A stretch of 64,000 bases of DNA, taken from Gemmatimonadaceae bacterium. GTDB taxonomy: Bacteria > Gemmatimonadota > Gemmatimonadetes > Gemmatimonadales > Gemmatimonadaceae. The stretch covers positions 1 through 64,000 of the forward strand of contig DATLTC010000053.1 of assembly GCA_035533755.1 (NCBI GenBank), written 5' to 3'. Shown here piece by piece: positions 41,578-51,299 of this stretch; within the stretch, counting starts at the first letter, position 1; every line of letters starts with the position of its first letter. The notes under the pieces are model-generated. The model was not told the origin of the DNA. It saw nothing but the letters and a program-made list of their open reading frames with translations, and did not search any database. The position numbers were made by a program, and so were the translations under genes.

Positions 41578-43336
41578 ACCGCCGCTCGAGTTCGTCCCAC
41601 GAGAGGAGGACCACGGTGGAGCGTCCGTGGACGTCGTGCGCGGGAAGCGTGGTGCGGCGCAGGTCGACGAACAGGGCCCGCATCTCGCCGGGCGACAGCG
41701 CATCGCCGGCCTTGATCGCGGCCTTGCAGGCGATCGTCGCGGCGAGCCGCTCGTGGCGCTGCGCCACCGCGGCGAACCGGTCGCCGGTGAGCGCGTCGAG
41801 CGTCTCGCGCAGACACCGCTCGGGATCGAATCGCGGGTGTGGCATGGGCACGCTCCGCACGATGAGCGTGTGGCCCCCGAAGCCCTCGATCTCGAAGCCC
41901 AACTGCTCGAACGCGGCCCGGTTCTGCTCGAAGGCTTCGGCCTCGGCGGGTCCCAGGTGCAGCGTGATCGGGAACAGCAGATGCTGGGCCGGCGCCTCGC
42001 CGCGCGTGAGCGCGCCCATGAACGCCTCGTAGAGCACGCGCTCGTGCGCCGAGTGCTGGTCGATGAGCACGACGCCCCCGTCGCCCTCGAACATCAGGTA
42101 CGTGCGACGGAGCTGCACGAGCGGCGGGATGGGTTCGGCGTCCTCGGGCTCGCGCTCCACCGGCGGGGCGGGCTCGGCGCGTTCCGCCTGCGCGTCGGCG
42201 AACAAGCCGTCCGGCGCGGGCGGCTCGCGGCGCAGCGCTTCCACGTCCACGGGGGAGAAGGCGTCGCGCGGGGCGGCGGGAAATGGAATGGGCGGGCGTC
42301 CGATCACGGCGCCGGCGCCGATCGTGCCCAGCGCGCGGCGCACCGCGGCTTCCACGGCGCGCTCCACGGGCCAGCGGTCGCGGAATCGGACCTCCGCCTT
42401 GGCGGGGTGCACGTTCACGTCCACGGCATCGGCGGCCACCTCCACATCGAGGAACAGCGTGGGGCGCACGCCCGCGGGAATCGTGGACTTGAATGCCGCC
42501 TCCGCGGCGCGCACGATGCCCGGGTCGCGCACGGCGCGGCCATTGACGGAGACGAAGACCCGCCGCCCGGCGATCCCGACGTCGGCCGGCCGCTCGACCA
42601 GCCCCGAGACGCGCGTGCTGCCGCTCACGTCGTCGACCTCGAGGAACCGTTCGGCGTAGGTGCCGCCCCAGAGCGCCGCGAGGCGGGCCCGCAGCGACGA
42701 GGCCGGCGGCAGCGCCATGACGCGCTTGCCGTCGTGGTGGAGCGTGAGCCGCACGTCGCGCCGCGTGAGCGCGATGCTGGTGATGGCGTCGACGATGGCT
42801 CGCCATTCGGAGCGCGGGCCGCGCATGAACTTCAGCCGAGCGGGCGCATTGTAGAACAGGTGGGCCACCGTCACGGTGGTGCCGCGCCGGCGGGCGGCGT
42901 CGGCCGTGTCGAGCACCGTGCCGCCGGCGGCACGCACCCGCGTGCCGCCGCCGTCGGCGGCCGCCGTCTCGATCTCGAGGTGCGATACCGAGCAGATCGC
43001 GGGCAGCGCTTCGCCACGGAATCCGAAGCTGGCGACGCCCACCAGGTCGGACGCCGCGCGGATCTTGGAGGTGGCATGGCGGGCCAGCGCGAGCACGGCG
43101 TCGTCGCGTCCCATGCCCCATCCGTCGTCGCTCACGCGAATGCGCTGTCGGCCGCCCTCCTCGACGTCCACGTCGAGCGAGCCGGCGCCGGCGTCGAGGG
43201 CGTTCTCGATCAGCTCCTTGACCACCGATGCCGGGCGCTCGACAACCTCGCCGGCGGCAATCTGGTCGGCCACGGCGCTCGGCAGGATGGCGATGCGGGA
43301 AGCGCCGAGCGGCATCGGGTCTGGTGTGGCGGACAT
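41564..43336 (-). CDS. mutL: DNA mismatch repair protein MutL
   Basis: A 590-residue GHKL ATPase. N-terminal motifs: ELIENALDAGA, SDDGWGMGRDDAVLALARHATSKI, GFRGEALPAI, GTTVTV. The C-terminal domain keeps the endonuclease motif DQHSAHERVLYE (DQHAx2Ex4E pattern) and ACKAAIKAGD. The later metal motif, usually CPHGRP, reads DVHGRS here, so one ligand Cys is lost. Between them is a Pro/Glu linker (about 345-400). No mutS in the window. Confidence 0.94.
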   Translation of the reverse strand: MSATPDPMPLGASRIAILPSAVADQIAAGEVVERPASVVKELIENALDAGAGSLDVDVEEGGRQRIRVSDDGWGMGRDDAVLALARHATSKIRAASDLVGVASFGFRGEALPAICSVSHLEIETAAADGGGTRVRAAGGTVLDTADAARRRGTTVTVAHLFYNAPARLKFMRGPRSEWRAIVDAITSIALTRRDVRLTLHHDGKRVMALPPASSLRARLAALWGGTYAERFLEVDDVSGSTRVSGLVERPADVGIAGRRVFVSVNGRAVRDPGIVRAAEAAFKSTIPAGVRPTLFLDVEVAADAVDVNVHPAKAEVRFRDRWPVERAVEAAVRRALGTIGAGAVIGRPPIPFPAAPRDAFSPVDVEALRREPPAPDGLFADAQAERAEPAPPVEREPEDAEPIPPLVQLRRTYLMFEGDGGVVLIDQHSAHERVLYEAFMGALTRGEAPAQHLLFPITLHLGPAEAEAFEQNRAAFEQLGFEIEGFGGHTLIVRSVPMPHPRFDPERCLRETLDALTGDRFAAVAQRHERLAATIACKAAIKAGDALSPGEMRALFVDLRRTTLPAHDVHGRSTVVLLSWDELERRFGRK

Positions 43337-43369
43337 CGCGTGGAAGCTACCGGATTGCGGCCGCGAGCG

Positions 43370-45754
43370 TCAATCGAGGGACGGTAGCGGCGCGTCGAGC
43401 GCCACGAGTTGTTCGTTGGCCATCCAGCCTTCGCGTCCGCCGTCCAACTGCACGCGCGACCACGCCCCCTGGCGCCCGAGCACGCGCACCATCTCGCCCA
43501 CGACCACGGTGGGCCCGCGATCGGCGCCGAGGGCCGGATCGTCGCTGAGCGTCACACTCGTGCGCGCCACCGCCACACCGCGTGCCGAGAGGCGCGCCTG
43601 CAGCGAGACGGCACCCAACCCGACCAGCGCCGCGCCGACGGCCAGCGGGACGGCCCAGCCGGCGGTCCACGGGGCGCGGCGGCGCACGGCCGGGTGCCAG
43701 GCCACGCACGCCGCCAGCCACCCCAGAGCCATCAACAGGATCGCCGCGTCGAGCGGCACGGGCGGCGCGTAGCCGGGCGATAGCGCGCGGATGCCGTGCA
43801 CGAGTCCCAGTCGGCCGCGCACGTCGCCGGCGAGCGGCTCGAGACCCAGGGCTCGCCGCCATCCGACGACGGCGTGCACGGTATCGCGCCCCGCCCACGC
43901 CGCGGTGCCGAGGTTGGCCCATCCGTCGGCGGCGCGTGGCTCGGCGGCCACCACGCGCGCGAACGCATCGCGGGCGGCCACGAAATCGCGGCGCTGGTAC
44001 GCCGCCACGCCGGCCCGGAACGTGTCGGCCGGCGTCCCGCTCTGCAGCGCGTGCACCGAGGCGGCGAGGCCGACCGCGGCCACGAGGACCAGCGCCATCG
44101 CGCGGAACGGCAGTTCGCGCCGATCCAGCGCCTCCTGGTCAATGCGACGCACGAGCGCGACCGCGGATTCGCCGGCGCCGGGCACGAGCGGTGTCTGGCC
44201 AGAGAATGCGGCCGCATCGAGCTCGCGGAGCAGCTGTTCCGCCTGCGCCGCCGCGTCGGTCGACACACCGGCCAGCCGCAGCGCGTGGCGGAGCGCATCC
44301 GGCCTGGTGAACGCGTCGGAGTCGAGCGCCAGCCGCTCGCCAAGCACCGATACGAAAGCGCGGCGCAGGGCGCGGCCGTCGGGATGCGGGCCGGCGGCAC
44401 GCACAGCGTGATCCATGCGCGCGGCGGGCTTGAGGGGCCGCGGCGCACGGCGCCGGCGCGAACGCCAGCGCGCGCCCACGGCGGGGAGCGGCGCCATGGC
44501 CAGCAGCAGCCAGAACGCGGGGTGCGACGACAGTGGCTCGCCGATCGCGCCGCGATATTCGGTGCGCAACGGCAGGACTTCCTGGCGGCGCGTGGAATCG
44601 ACGGCGGCCAGCGTTCCCGGCCGGACGGCGACGCGGAGGCTCGACGACATCGCCACCTGGTAGCGGCGCGCCGCGGGATCGAAGTAGGCATAACGCACGG
44701 CGGGCAGCACCTGATTGCCGGCCACGCGCGGCGTGACCACCCAGTCGAAGTCCTTCGACCCGCCGATCCGGCGTCCCGTGGTATCGACGCGGACGCGAAC
44801 GTCGGACGGCACGGCCGACGCCCAGGGGATGTCGAGGCGCGGCCGTGGATAGAGCTTCACATTGCCGCTGCCGGACACGCGCACGGTGAGGGTGAGCGGG
44901 TCGCCGACGCGCGCCGCCGGCTCCAGCCGGGCGCTCACCTGCAGGTCGCCCACCGCGCCGTCGAAATCGGCGGGGCGACCGGCGGCGGGCGGATCGACGG
45001 CGATCAGCACGGCGCTGTCGGTCTGCAGTTCGTGCGACTCCTCGCGACTGAAGAAGCTCGCGCCCACGGGCAGCGAATACGTGAGCTGCGCGGGCGGAAT
45101 GACGATGCGTCCCGCCTGCAGGGGGAAGATCGCCCGGCGATAGACGAGGGCATCGAAGCAGCGCGAGGCGCCGCCCGGCGCGCGCTCGGTGCCTCCGGCC
45201 GCGAGATCGTAGGCGAGCACGGACTGCATGTCCGGCGGATAGAACGTGGGATTGCGCCGGAGGCGGCGGCGCATCGCGCTGTTGAGGAACACGGCCACGT
45301 CGTAGTTGGCCTGCTGGCCCACGTACACGGTGTCGGGGCCGGCGGCCCGGAGATCGGCTTCGCCGTCGGCGTCGATGCGGGCCCGGGTGAGCACGGCCGG
45401 CACGGCATCGCCCGTCGACGGCATGACGACGACGCGCATGGCCTGCGACCGCGCGACGGTGGCGCCGAGTCGTGCCTCGAACGCCGGGATCGTGTACGTG
45501 CCGGCCCGGTCGGTGACCAGCACGTAGCGATATTCGACCATCACCGACGGCACGGCGCGCGAGTCGCGCGCCACGCTCGGCATCGTGGCCGACCGCATGA
45601 GGTCGAACGGCTGGAACGACGGGACGACGACGCGCGGCAGGATCGTGCCCGGCGCCGACACAGCCACGGACACATCGAGCGGCTCGCACGCGCCGACGGT
45701 ATCCGGTGCGTGCGCCACGATGGCAAGCTGGGCGATGAGCGCCAATCCGAGCAC
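43370..45754 (-). CDS. BatD-BatE fusion with C-terminal SH3 domain
   Basis: A 794-residue membrane protein. A signal peptide is followed by a BatD-like region of beta-rich repeats (about 20-400, including DTVYVGQQANYDVAVFLN and LTLTVRVSGSGNVKLYPRP), a span near 412-430, a cytoplasmic stretch, another span near 535, TPR-like repeats (AAYQRRDFVAARDAFARVVAAEPRAADGWANLGTAAW), two more spans and a terminal bacterial SH3 (VVVGEMVRVLGRQGAWSRVQLDGGREGWM). BatD and BatE are separate in Bacteroidetes. The start is uncertain; GTG 45754 gives a signal peptide. Confidence 0.78.
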   Translation of the reverse strand: MLGLALIAQLAIVAHAPDTVGACEPLDVSVAVSAPGTILPRVVVPSFQPFDLMRSATMPSVARDSRAVPSVMVEYRYVLVTDRAGTYTIPAFEARLGATVARSQAMRVVVMPSTGDAVPAVLTRARIDADGEADLRAAGPDTVYVGQQANYDVAVFLNSAMRRRLRRNPTFYPPDMQSVLAYDLAAGGTERAPGGASRCFDALVYRRAIFPLQAGRIVIPPAQLTYSLPVGASFFSREESHELQTDSAVLIAVDPPAAGRPADFDGAVGDLQVSARLEPAARVGDPLTLTVRVSGSGNVKLYPRPRLDIPWASAVPSDVRVRVDTTGRRIGGSKDFDWVVTPRVAGNQVLPAVRYAYFDPAARRYQVAMSSSLRVAVRPGTLAAVDSTRRQEVLPLRTEYRGAIGEPLSSHPAFWLLLAMAPLPAVGARWRSRRRRAPRPLKPAARMDHAVRAAGPHPDGRALRRAFVSVLGERLALDSDAFTRPDALRHALRLAGVSTDAAAQAEQLLRELDAAAFSGQTPLVPGAGESAVALVRRIDQEALDRRELPFRAMALVLVAAVGLAASVHALQSGTPADTFRAGVAAYQRRDFVAARDAFARVVAAEPRAADGWANLGTAAWAGRDTVHAVVGWRRALGLEPLAGDVRGRLGLVHGIRALSPGYAPPVPLDAAILLMALGWLAACVAWHPAVRRRAPWTAGWAVPLAVGAALVGLGAVSLQARLSARGVAVARTSVTLSDDPALGADRGPTVVVGEMVRVLGRQGAWSRVQLDGGREGWMANEQLVALDAPLPSLD

Positions 45755-45756
45755 GT

Positions 45757-47439
45757 CTACCAGTCCTTGCCGCCGGGCGGCGGCTCGGCGCTCGTACGCC
45801 GCTGCTGTTGCCTGGCCTCCACGTCGCGTTCCTCGCGCGCTGCGCTGGCCAGGAGCTGCGCGGCCTGGTTCATGCCCAGGCCGCCGCTGGGATTCTGCGA
45901 CGATTCCGGCGACGGGCTGCCATTGCCCCCGCCGCCCCCGCCCCCGCCGCCCCCGCTCTGCTGCTTCTTGTCGCGCAGCGCGAGCTCGTAGTTCCACTTC
46001 GCGTCGAGCTCGTCCGGGCGCAGCAGCAGCGCCTTCTTGTACGTCGCGAGGGCCGCCTGCACGTCGTCGCTGCCGTTGTCGGGGCCGGCGGCGAGGCCGC
46101 GACGCAGGTGGGCGAGGCCGAGGTTGAACAGGGCGCGGAACCGCAGTTCCGCATCGGGCAGATCGACCACGCGCTCGAGGGCGTCCGTGGCCTGCTGGAT
46201 GGAATCGGCGGCGAGCGACGCCGTGCCGTAATCGTAGATCGTCTGGGGCCGCACGTCCCCCTGTTCGATGGCGCTCCGGTAGAGCGCCACCGCCTCGGGA
46301 TACTGCTTGGCCCGGTACGCGGTAGCGGCCGCGGCGGCCTGACGGCTGCCCGCGCACCCCGAGATGACCGCCACGAGGATCAGCGCGGCCACGGTCGCCG
46401 CGGCCGGCCCGCGTAGGGGATCGCCGCGTCGCCGCCGGTCGGTACGCGCGACCAGGAACGCATCGAGCAGCAGCAAGAGGACCGCGGGCAGCAGGAAGAG
46501 TTGGTAGCGCGGCGTCCGCGTCTCGGCGCCCACCGACGTGCGCTGCTGCGTGCGCAGCGTGGACAGCGCGTCGCGGATGCGGGCCGCCTTGTCGGTGGCC
46601 GCGGCGTCGATGAACGTGCCGTGCGCCGCCTGCGCGGCGGCCTGCAGCATGCCCGGCACGTAGTGCGTGATCACCACCTGCCCGCGGTCGTCCCGCTTGA
46701 CCGTCATCGTGCCGTCGGGCGCCCGCACCGGGATCGTGGACCCGGCCGTCGTGCCGAAGCCGACCGTCACCAGGCTGATGCCCTTCTCGCCGGCACGCCG
46801 CGCTTCGGCCACCACGTCGGCCTCCGGCTCGAACGCCTCGCCGTCGCTCATGACCACCAGCGCGCGGTCGGCGCCGCTGCTGCCGAGCGACAGCAGGTCG
46901 GTGCCCTGCCGGATGGCCCGCGACAGCGAACTACCCGGCTGCCCGACGATCGACGGGTCGAGGTTGTCGAGGAAGAGATCGAGGGCCCCCTCGTCCACGG
47001 TGAGCGGCGACAGCACGTAGCTGCGTCCGGCAAACACGATCAGTCCGATGCGGTCACCCGGCGACATGGCGCGCAGCCGGCGCACCTCCTGCTTCATCCG
47101 CTCCAGCCGATCGGGGCGGACGTCGGTGGCGCGCATGGAGAGCGACACGTCGAGCGCCAGCACCATGTCGAATCCGCGGGTCCGCGTGACGTTGCGCTCG
47201 AGCCCCCAGCGCGGCCCCGCCAGCGCCACACCGGCCAGGGCGCAGGCGCCGGCCAGGCGCGCGGCCCGCCAACCCGCGGACTGCGCGAGCGCGCCAGGCA
47301 TCAGCCGCGAGACCACGTCGAGGTCGCCGAACCGCTCGAGCCGGGCGCGCCGCCGCCGTCCGCCCCGCAGCAGCACGACGCCGACGGCCGCCGGGAGCAA
47401 CACCGCCAGCGCAAGGATCCACGGGTAGTCGAAGGTCAC
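45757..47439 (-). CDS. BatB-BatC fusion: VWA domain plus TPR protein
   Basis: A 560-residue protein: spans at about 5-25 and 55-75, then a von Willebrand A domain (about 85-300) with the MIDAS motif DVSLSM and a later DGEAF, a span near 320, a lipobox-like ISGCAG and TPR repeats (about 370-480), ending in a glycine run of ten and Ser/Gln-rich tail. In other phyla BatB (VWA) and BatC (TPR) are two genes. The second GTG at 47439 overlaps the batA stop as GTGA and is preferred over GTG 47457. Confidence 0.8.
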   Translation of the reverse strand: MTFDYPWILALAVLLPAAVGVVLLRGGRRRRARLERFGDLDVVSRLMPGALAQSAGWRAARLAGACALAGVALAGPRWGLERNVTRTRGFDMVLALDVSLSMRATDVRPDRLERMKQEVRRLRAMSPGDRIGLIVFAGRSYVLSPLTVDEGALDLFLDNLDPSIVGQPGSSLSRAIRQGTDLLSLGSSGADRALVVMSDGEAFEPEADVVAEARRAGEKGISLVTVGFGTTAGSTIPVRAPDGTMTVKRDDRGQVVITHYVPGMLQAAAQAAHGTFIDAAATDKAARIRDALSTLRTQQRTSVGAETRTPRYQLFLLPAVLLLLLDAFLVARTDRRRRGDPLRGPAAATVAALILVAVISGCAGSRQAAAAATAYRAKQYPEAVALYRSAIEQGDVRPQTIYDYGTASLAADSIQQATDALERVVDLPDAELRFRALFNLGLAHLRRGLAAGPDNGSDDVQAALATYKKALLLRPDELDAKWNYELALRDKKQQSGGGGGGGGGGNGSPSPESSQNPSGGLGMNQAAQLLASAAREERDVEARQQQRRTSAEPPPGGKDW

Positions 47440-48425
47440 GGCAGCGGCGCCTTCCACGCGACGAGGCCCAACTCCAACGTCAGGCCGAGCAGCGCCAGCC
47501 CCAGCGGCCAGCGATAGAGTTCGGTGTACCGCACGTACGTCCGGGTCTGCACCGGCACGCGCTCGAGTTCGTCGATCTGCTGATAGATGCGGCGGAGCGC
47601 GGCGGCGTCGCGAGCCCGGAAGTACCGCCCGCCGGTGATGTTCGCCACGTCGGTGAGGAGCGACTCGTCGATCTCGACCGGACGATTCTCATAGCGCAGA
47701 CCGAACAGGCCGCGCCCCACGGGCACCGGCGCCATGCCCTCGGTGCCGACGCCGATCGTGTAGATCTTGATGCCGAACGCCGCCGCGGCGCGGGCCGCCG
47801 TCCGGGGATCGATCGCGCCGCGGTTGTTCACGCCGTCGGTGAGCAGGATCATGACGCGCGACCGGCCGGGGGCGTCGCGCAGCCGGTTGGCCGCCGTGGC
47901 GATGGCGGTGCCGATGGCCGTGCCGTCCTCGAGCTGGCCCGCCTGCAGATTGTCCACGGCCGCGTTGACCACCGGATAATCCGTGGTGAGCGGCACCTGG
48001 GTGAGCGCCTCGGCGGCAAACGCGACGATACCGATCCGATCGCTCGTGCGCTCGGCGATGAACTCCTTGACCGTGCGTTTGGCCACTTCGAGCCGATTGT
48101 CCGGCTGGAAGTCCTGCGACAACATGGAGCTCGAGAGATCGATGGCGATGACGATGTTGATGCCCTCGCTGGTCACGTTCTCCGCGCGCGCGCCGGCACG
48201 CGGGCGGGCCAGCGCGACCACGGCGAGCAGGATCGCCAGGTTGCGCAGCGCGACGATCCAGCGCGTGACGCGGCTGTGCCGCCCGGCGACGGCGGCGAGG
48301 ACGCTGACGCGCGAGAACACGATGCCCGCGCGCTGGTGGCGCCGGTACCACCACCACCAGACGGGAAGCGCGAGGAGCAACCCCAGCGCCGCCGGCGTCA
48401 CGAACTCCACGTGCGGGATTGTCAT
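47436..48425 (-). CDS. batA: BatA-like VWA domain membrane protein
   Basis: A 329-residue protein with spans at about 12-26 and 57-74, a VWA domain (about 88-285) with MIDAS DLSSSM, LTDGVNNRG and VNAAVDNLQ, and a C-terminal span near 308-326. Bat proteins of the aerotolerance operon work with MoxR and DUF58 proteins in envelope stress or secretion; the exact role is not settled. ATG at 48425 shares a base with the preceding stop. Confidence 0.88.
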   Translation of the reverse strand: MTIPHVEFVTPAALGLLLALPVWWWWYRRHQRAGIVFSRVSVLAAVAGRHSRVTRWIVALRNLAILLAVVALARPRAGARAENVTSEGINIVIAIDLSSSMLSQDFQPDNRLEVAKRTVKEFIAERTSDRIGIVAFAAEALTQVPLTTDYPVVNAAVDNLQAGQLEDGTAIGTAIATAANRLRDAPGRSRVMILLTDGVNNRGAIDPRTAARAAAAFGIKIYTIGVGTEGMAPVPVGRGLFGLRYENRPVEIDESLLTDVANITGGRYFRARDAAALRRIYQQIDELERVPVQTRTYVRYTELYRWPLGLALLGLTLELGLVAWKAPLP

Positions 48426-49336
48426 CAGGCCGCCTCCGACTGCGGCGGCGGCGCGGACGCGACGTGCTCGTGGGCCACGACCGCCTGCGCCTCACGCCCG
48501 AGCTCGAGCGCCTGCTCGGTGGTCAGGGTGCGGCGCGCGAACTTGATCAGGTCGGCCTCCTGCAGCAGCCGATGCAGCGACTCGTGCGGCACCGCCGCCG
48601 CGTCGCGGAGTTCGGCGGCGAGTTCCTCCGACGTGAGCGAGAGCGTGGCCAGCGGATACCGCGCCACCAGATAGTCGCGCAGCACCTCGACGACGAGCGC
48701 CACGTAGCGGCCGCGCTCCCCCGCCTCGACGAGGCCGAGGGCGGCGACGCGCGCGAACTCCCGCTCGGCGCGCGCGAACGGATCGACGCCGGGCGCCGAG
48801 GGCAGGCCGCCGCGCCCACGACGGCGCCAGGACACCCAGAGCAGGAACGCGATGAGGGCGAGCACGCCGAGGATCCACCACGGCACCGCCGGACTCACCA
48901 GCAGATCGCGCGCCGGCTTGGGCACGCGGAGCGACGAGTCCCCCGGGAGCACGCTCTTCACGAACACCGTGAGGCCGGCCAGCGGCACGAGGGTCTGGCG
49001 CCCTCCCGCCTCCACGATCACGTCGGGGAGTCCCACGCGGAGCGTGCCCACGTCCCACGCCGCGAGCCGGTAGCTGGCCGTCTGATCGACCGCGCCCGCC
49101 GTGTGGGCGTCGGTGACCACACGCGGATCGAGCGCCTGCACGCTGCCCGTCGAATCGGGGCCCGGGGGGAAGATGATCGTCGCGCCGGCGGCGGCCCGCA
49201 CCCGGACCTCGACGCGGAACGGCTGGCCGACGGTGACGGTGTCGGGGCGAATCACCGTGCCCGACCGGGCAGGCCCCTGGGCCCGCGCGACGAACGCCGG
49301 AAGGCCCACCAGCAGGAGCGCGCCGCGAAGTCGCAC
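48425..49336 (-). CDS. Membrane protein of the bat operon, beta-domain plus span
   Basis: A 303-residue protein with an N-terminal signal sequence, a beta-sandwich-like region (about 25-130, VTVGQPFRVEVRVRAAAGATIIFPPG) like the oxygen-tolerance BatD fold, one span (about 151-170), and a helical cytoplasmic part (about 195-290). It sits where DUF4381-type genes lie between DUF58 and batA. It starts with GTG at 49336. The family name is a guess by place and layout; no function known. Confidence 0.7.
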   Translation of the reverse strand: MRLRGALLLVGLPAFVARAQGPARSGTVIRPDTVTVGQPFRVEVRVRAAAGATIIFPPGPDSTGSVQALDPRVVTDAHTAGAVDQTASYRLAAWDVGTLRVGLPDVIVEAGGRQTLVPLAGLTVFVKSVLPGDSSLRVPKPARDLLVSPAVPWWILGVLALIAFLLWVSWRRRGRGGLPSAPGVDPFARAEREFARVAALGLVEAGERGRYVALVVEVLRDYLVARYPLATLSLTSEELAAELRDAAAVPHESLHRLLQEADLIKFARRTLTTEQALELGREAQAVVAHEHVASAPPPQSEAA

Positions 49337-49338
49337 GG

Positions 49339-50253
49339 CTAACGCCTCCAGGCCCGCGTTTCGCGCGTCCGGAAGAACCGGAGCAGCGGCTCGATGATCG
49401 GCGCTTCGGTGCGGATGGGCACCTCATCGATGGCCAGGCGGCGCAGCAACCGCTGCCGGCGCTCGCGCTCGGCGTTCACGCGCTGCGCGTACGCGGCGCG
49501 CACCAACGGATCGCTGGTATTCACGTCGATCGTCGCCCCCGTCTCGGGATCGACGAGGCGGGCCAGCCCGACGTCGGGCAGCTCGACCTCGGCGGGATCT
49601 TCCACCGTCACGGCGACGACGTCGTGGCGCTGGGTGAGCAGCTTGAGCGGACGCTCCACGTCGGCGCCGAGGAAGTCCGAGACCACGAAGATGATCGCCG
49701 TATGGGAGAGCATCCGTCCCAGATACCCGAGCGCGCCGCCGACATCGGTGCCGCGGCCCTGCGGCTCGAACACCAGCAGGTCGCGCAACACGCGGAGCGC
49801 GTGCCGGCGTCCCTTGCGCGGGGGCACGACGTGCTCGACGCGGTCGGTGAAGAACACCGTGCCCACGCGGTCGTTGTTGCGGATGGCCGACATCGCGAGC
49901 ACGGCGGCGAGTTCCGCGGCCACCTCGCTCTTGAACCGGCGCCGCGTGCCGAACCGCTCCGAGCCCGACAGGTCCACGGCGAGCACGACCGTCAGCTCGC
50001 GCTCCTCGATGTACCGCTTGACGTACGGCCGCCGCATGCGGGCCGTGACGTTCCAGTCGATGGTGCGCACCTCATCGCCCGCCTGGTACTCGCGCACCTC
50101 CGAGAATTCCATGCCCTGCCCCTTGAACACCGACCGGTATTCCCCGGCGAACAGCGAATTCACGAGGCCGCGGGTACGCAACTCGACCAGCCGGACCTGC
50201 CGCAGGATGTCCGGGGAGACGAGCGCCGTACGCGAGGCGGCGGCCGTGGTCAT
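49339..50253 (-). CDS. DUF58 domain protein
   Basis: A 304-residue protein with the DUF58 core (LLVNSLFAGEYRSVFKGQGMEFSEVREYQAGDEVRTIDWNVTAR) and a VWA-like domain with AVDLSGSERFG and a later VVSDFLGAD. DUF58 proteins occur with MoxR ATPases and are likely partners or substrates. ATG at 50253 overlaps the moxR stop. Confidence 0.93.
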   Translation of the reverse strand: MTTAAASRTALVSPDILRQVRLVELRTRGLVNSLFAGEYRSVFKGQGMEFSEVREYQAGDEVRTIDWNVTARMRRPYVKRYIEERELTVVLAVDLSGSERFGTRRRFKSEVAAELAAVLAMSAIRNNDRVGTVFFTDRVEHVVPPRKGRRHALRVLRDLLVFEPQGRGTDVGGALGYLGRMLSHTAIIFVVSDFLGADVERPLKLLTQRHDVVAVTVEDPAEVELPDVGLARLVDPETGATIDVNTSDPLVRAAYAQRVNAERERRQRLLRRLAIDEVPIRTEAPIIEPLLRFFRTRETRAWRR

Positions 50254-51224
50254 GGACTCTCGATCTTGGCGAAGATGCGGCGCACGATCTCTTCGGTCGT
50301 GATCTCCTCGGCCTCGGCTTCGTACGTGGTGATCACCCGGTGGCGGAGCACGTCGGGCCCGATCGCCTTCACGTCGTCCGGGGTCACGAAGGCGCGGCCG
50401 CGCAGGAACGCATGGGCGCGCGACGCCTGGGCGAGGGCGATCGTGGCCCGCGGGCTGGCGCCGAATTCGATGAGCGGCGCGAGATCGGGCAGGCCGGCGG
50501 CCGCCGGGTCGCGCGTGGCGTGGACGATGTCCACGATGTAGTCCACGATCCGGTCGTCCATGTACAGCTCGGCGATGCGCCGCCGCGCCTCGAGAATCGC
50601 CTGGGGCGTGGCCACATGCTCGACGGCGATCGGCACGCCGCTCGCCATGCGGCGCATGATCTCCTTCTCCTCGTCGCGAGTGGGATAGCCCACGCGCAGC
50701 TTGAGCATGAACCGGTCCACCTGCGCTTCGGGGAGGGGGTACGTGCCCTCCTGCTCGATGGGATTCTGCGTGGCCAGCACGAGGAACGGTTCGTCGAGGG
50801 TGTACGTGGCGCCGCCGATGGTGACCTGCTTCTCCTGCATCGCCTCGAGGAGCGCCGCCTGGACCTTGGCCGGGGCGCGGTTGATCTCGTCGGCGAGGAT
50901 GATGTTGGCGAAGATCGGCCCCTTCTTCACCACGAACTGCCCCGACCCCTGTTCGTACACCTGCGTGCCGAGCACGTCCGCCGGCAGCAGGTCGGGCGTG
51001 AACTGGATGCGCTGGAACGTCGTGTCGATCGTCTCGGCGAGCGTGCGCACGGTCAGCGTCTTGGCCAGTCCCGGAACCCCCTCGAGCAAGACGTGGCCGC
51101 CCGTGAGCAGGCTGATCAGCAGCCGCTCCACCATGTAGTCCTGGCCCACGACCCGTCGCGCGACCTGCGCCGTGACGTCGTGCACCAGGCGAGAATCCGC
51201 CGACGAAGTGTGCTGTGGTTCCAC
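50250..51224 (-). CDS. moxR: MoxR family AAA+ ATPase
   Basis: A 324-residue chaperone-like ATPase. Walker A LLEGVPGLAKT (about 47-57), Walker B ILADEINRAP (about 110-119), sensor TQNPIEQEGTYPLPEAQVDRFMLKL and the arginine-finger region are intact. It likely helps metal or protein loading with VWA partners from the same operon. GTG start at 51224; it heads the moxR-bat operon. Confidence 0.95.
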   Translation of the reverse strand: MEPQHTSSADSRLVHDVTAQVARRVVGQDYMVERLLISLLTGGHVLLEGVPGLAKTLTVRTLAETIDTTFQRIQFTPDLLPADVLGTQVYEQGSGQFVVKKGPIFANIILADEINRAPAKVQAALLEAMQEKQVTIGGATYTLDEPFLVLATQNPIEQEGTYPLPEAQVDRFMLKLRVGYPTRDEEKEIMRRMASGVPIAVEHVATPQAILEARRRIAELYMDDRIVDYIVDIVHATRDPAAAGLPDLAPLIEFGASPRATIALAQASRAHAFLRGRAFVTPDDVKAIGPDVLRHRVITTYEAEAEEITTEEIVRRIFAKIESP

Positions 51225-51299
51225 GGCCGCTCCAACGAGGGGTGGGTGTGCGAAGGCGTCCCGATCTGTACCCCGCCGCCCGACGGCGGTTCTATCCGT

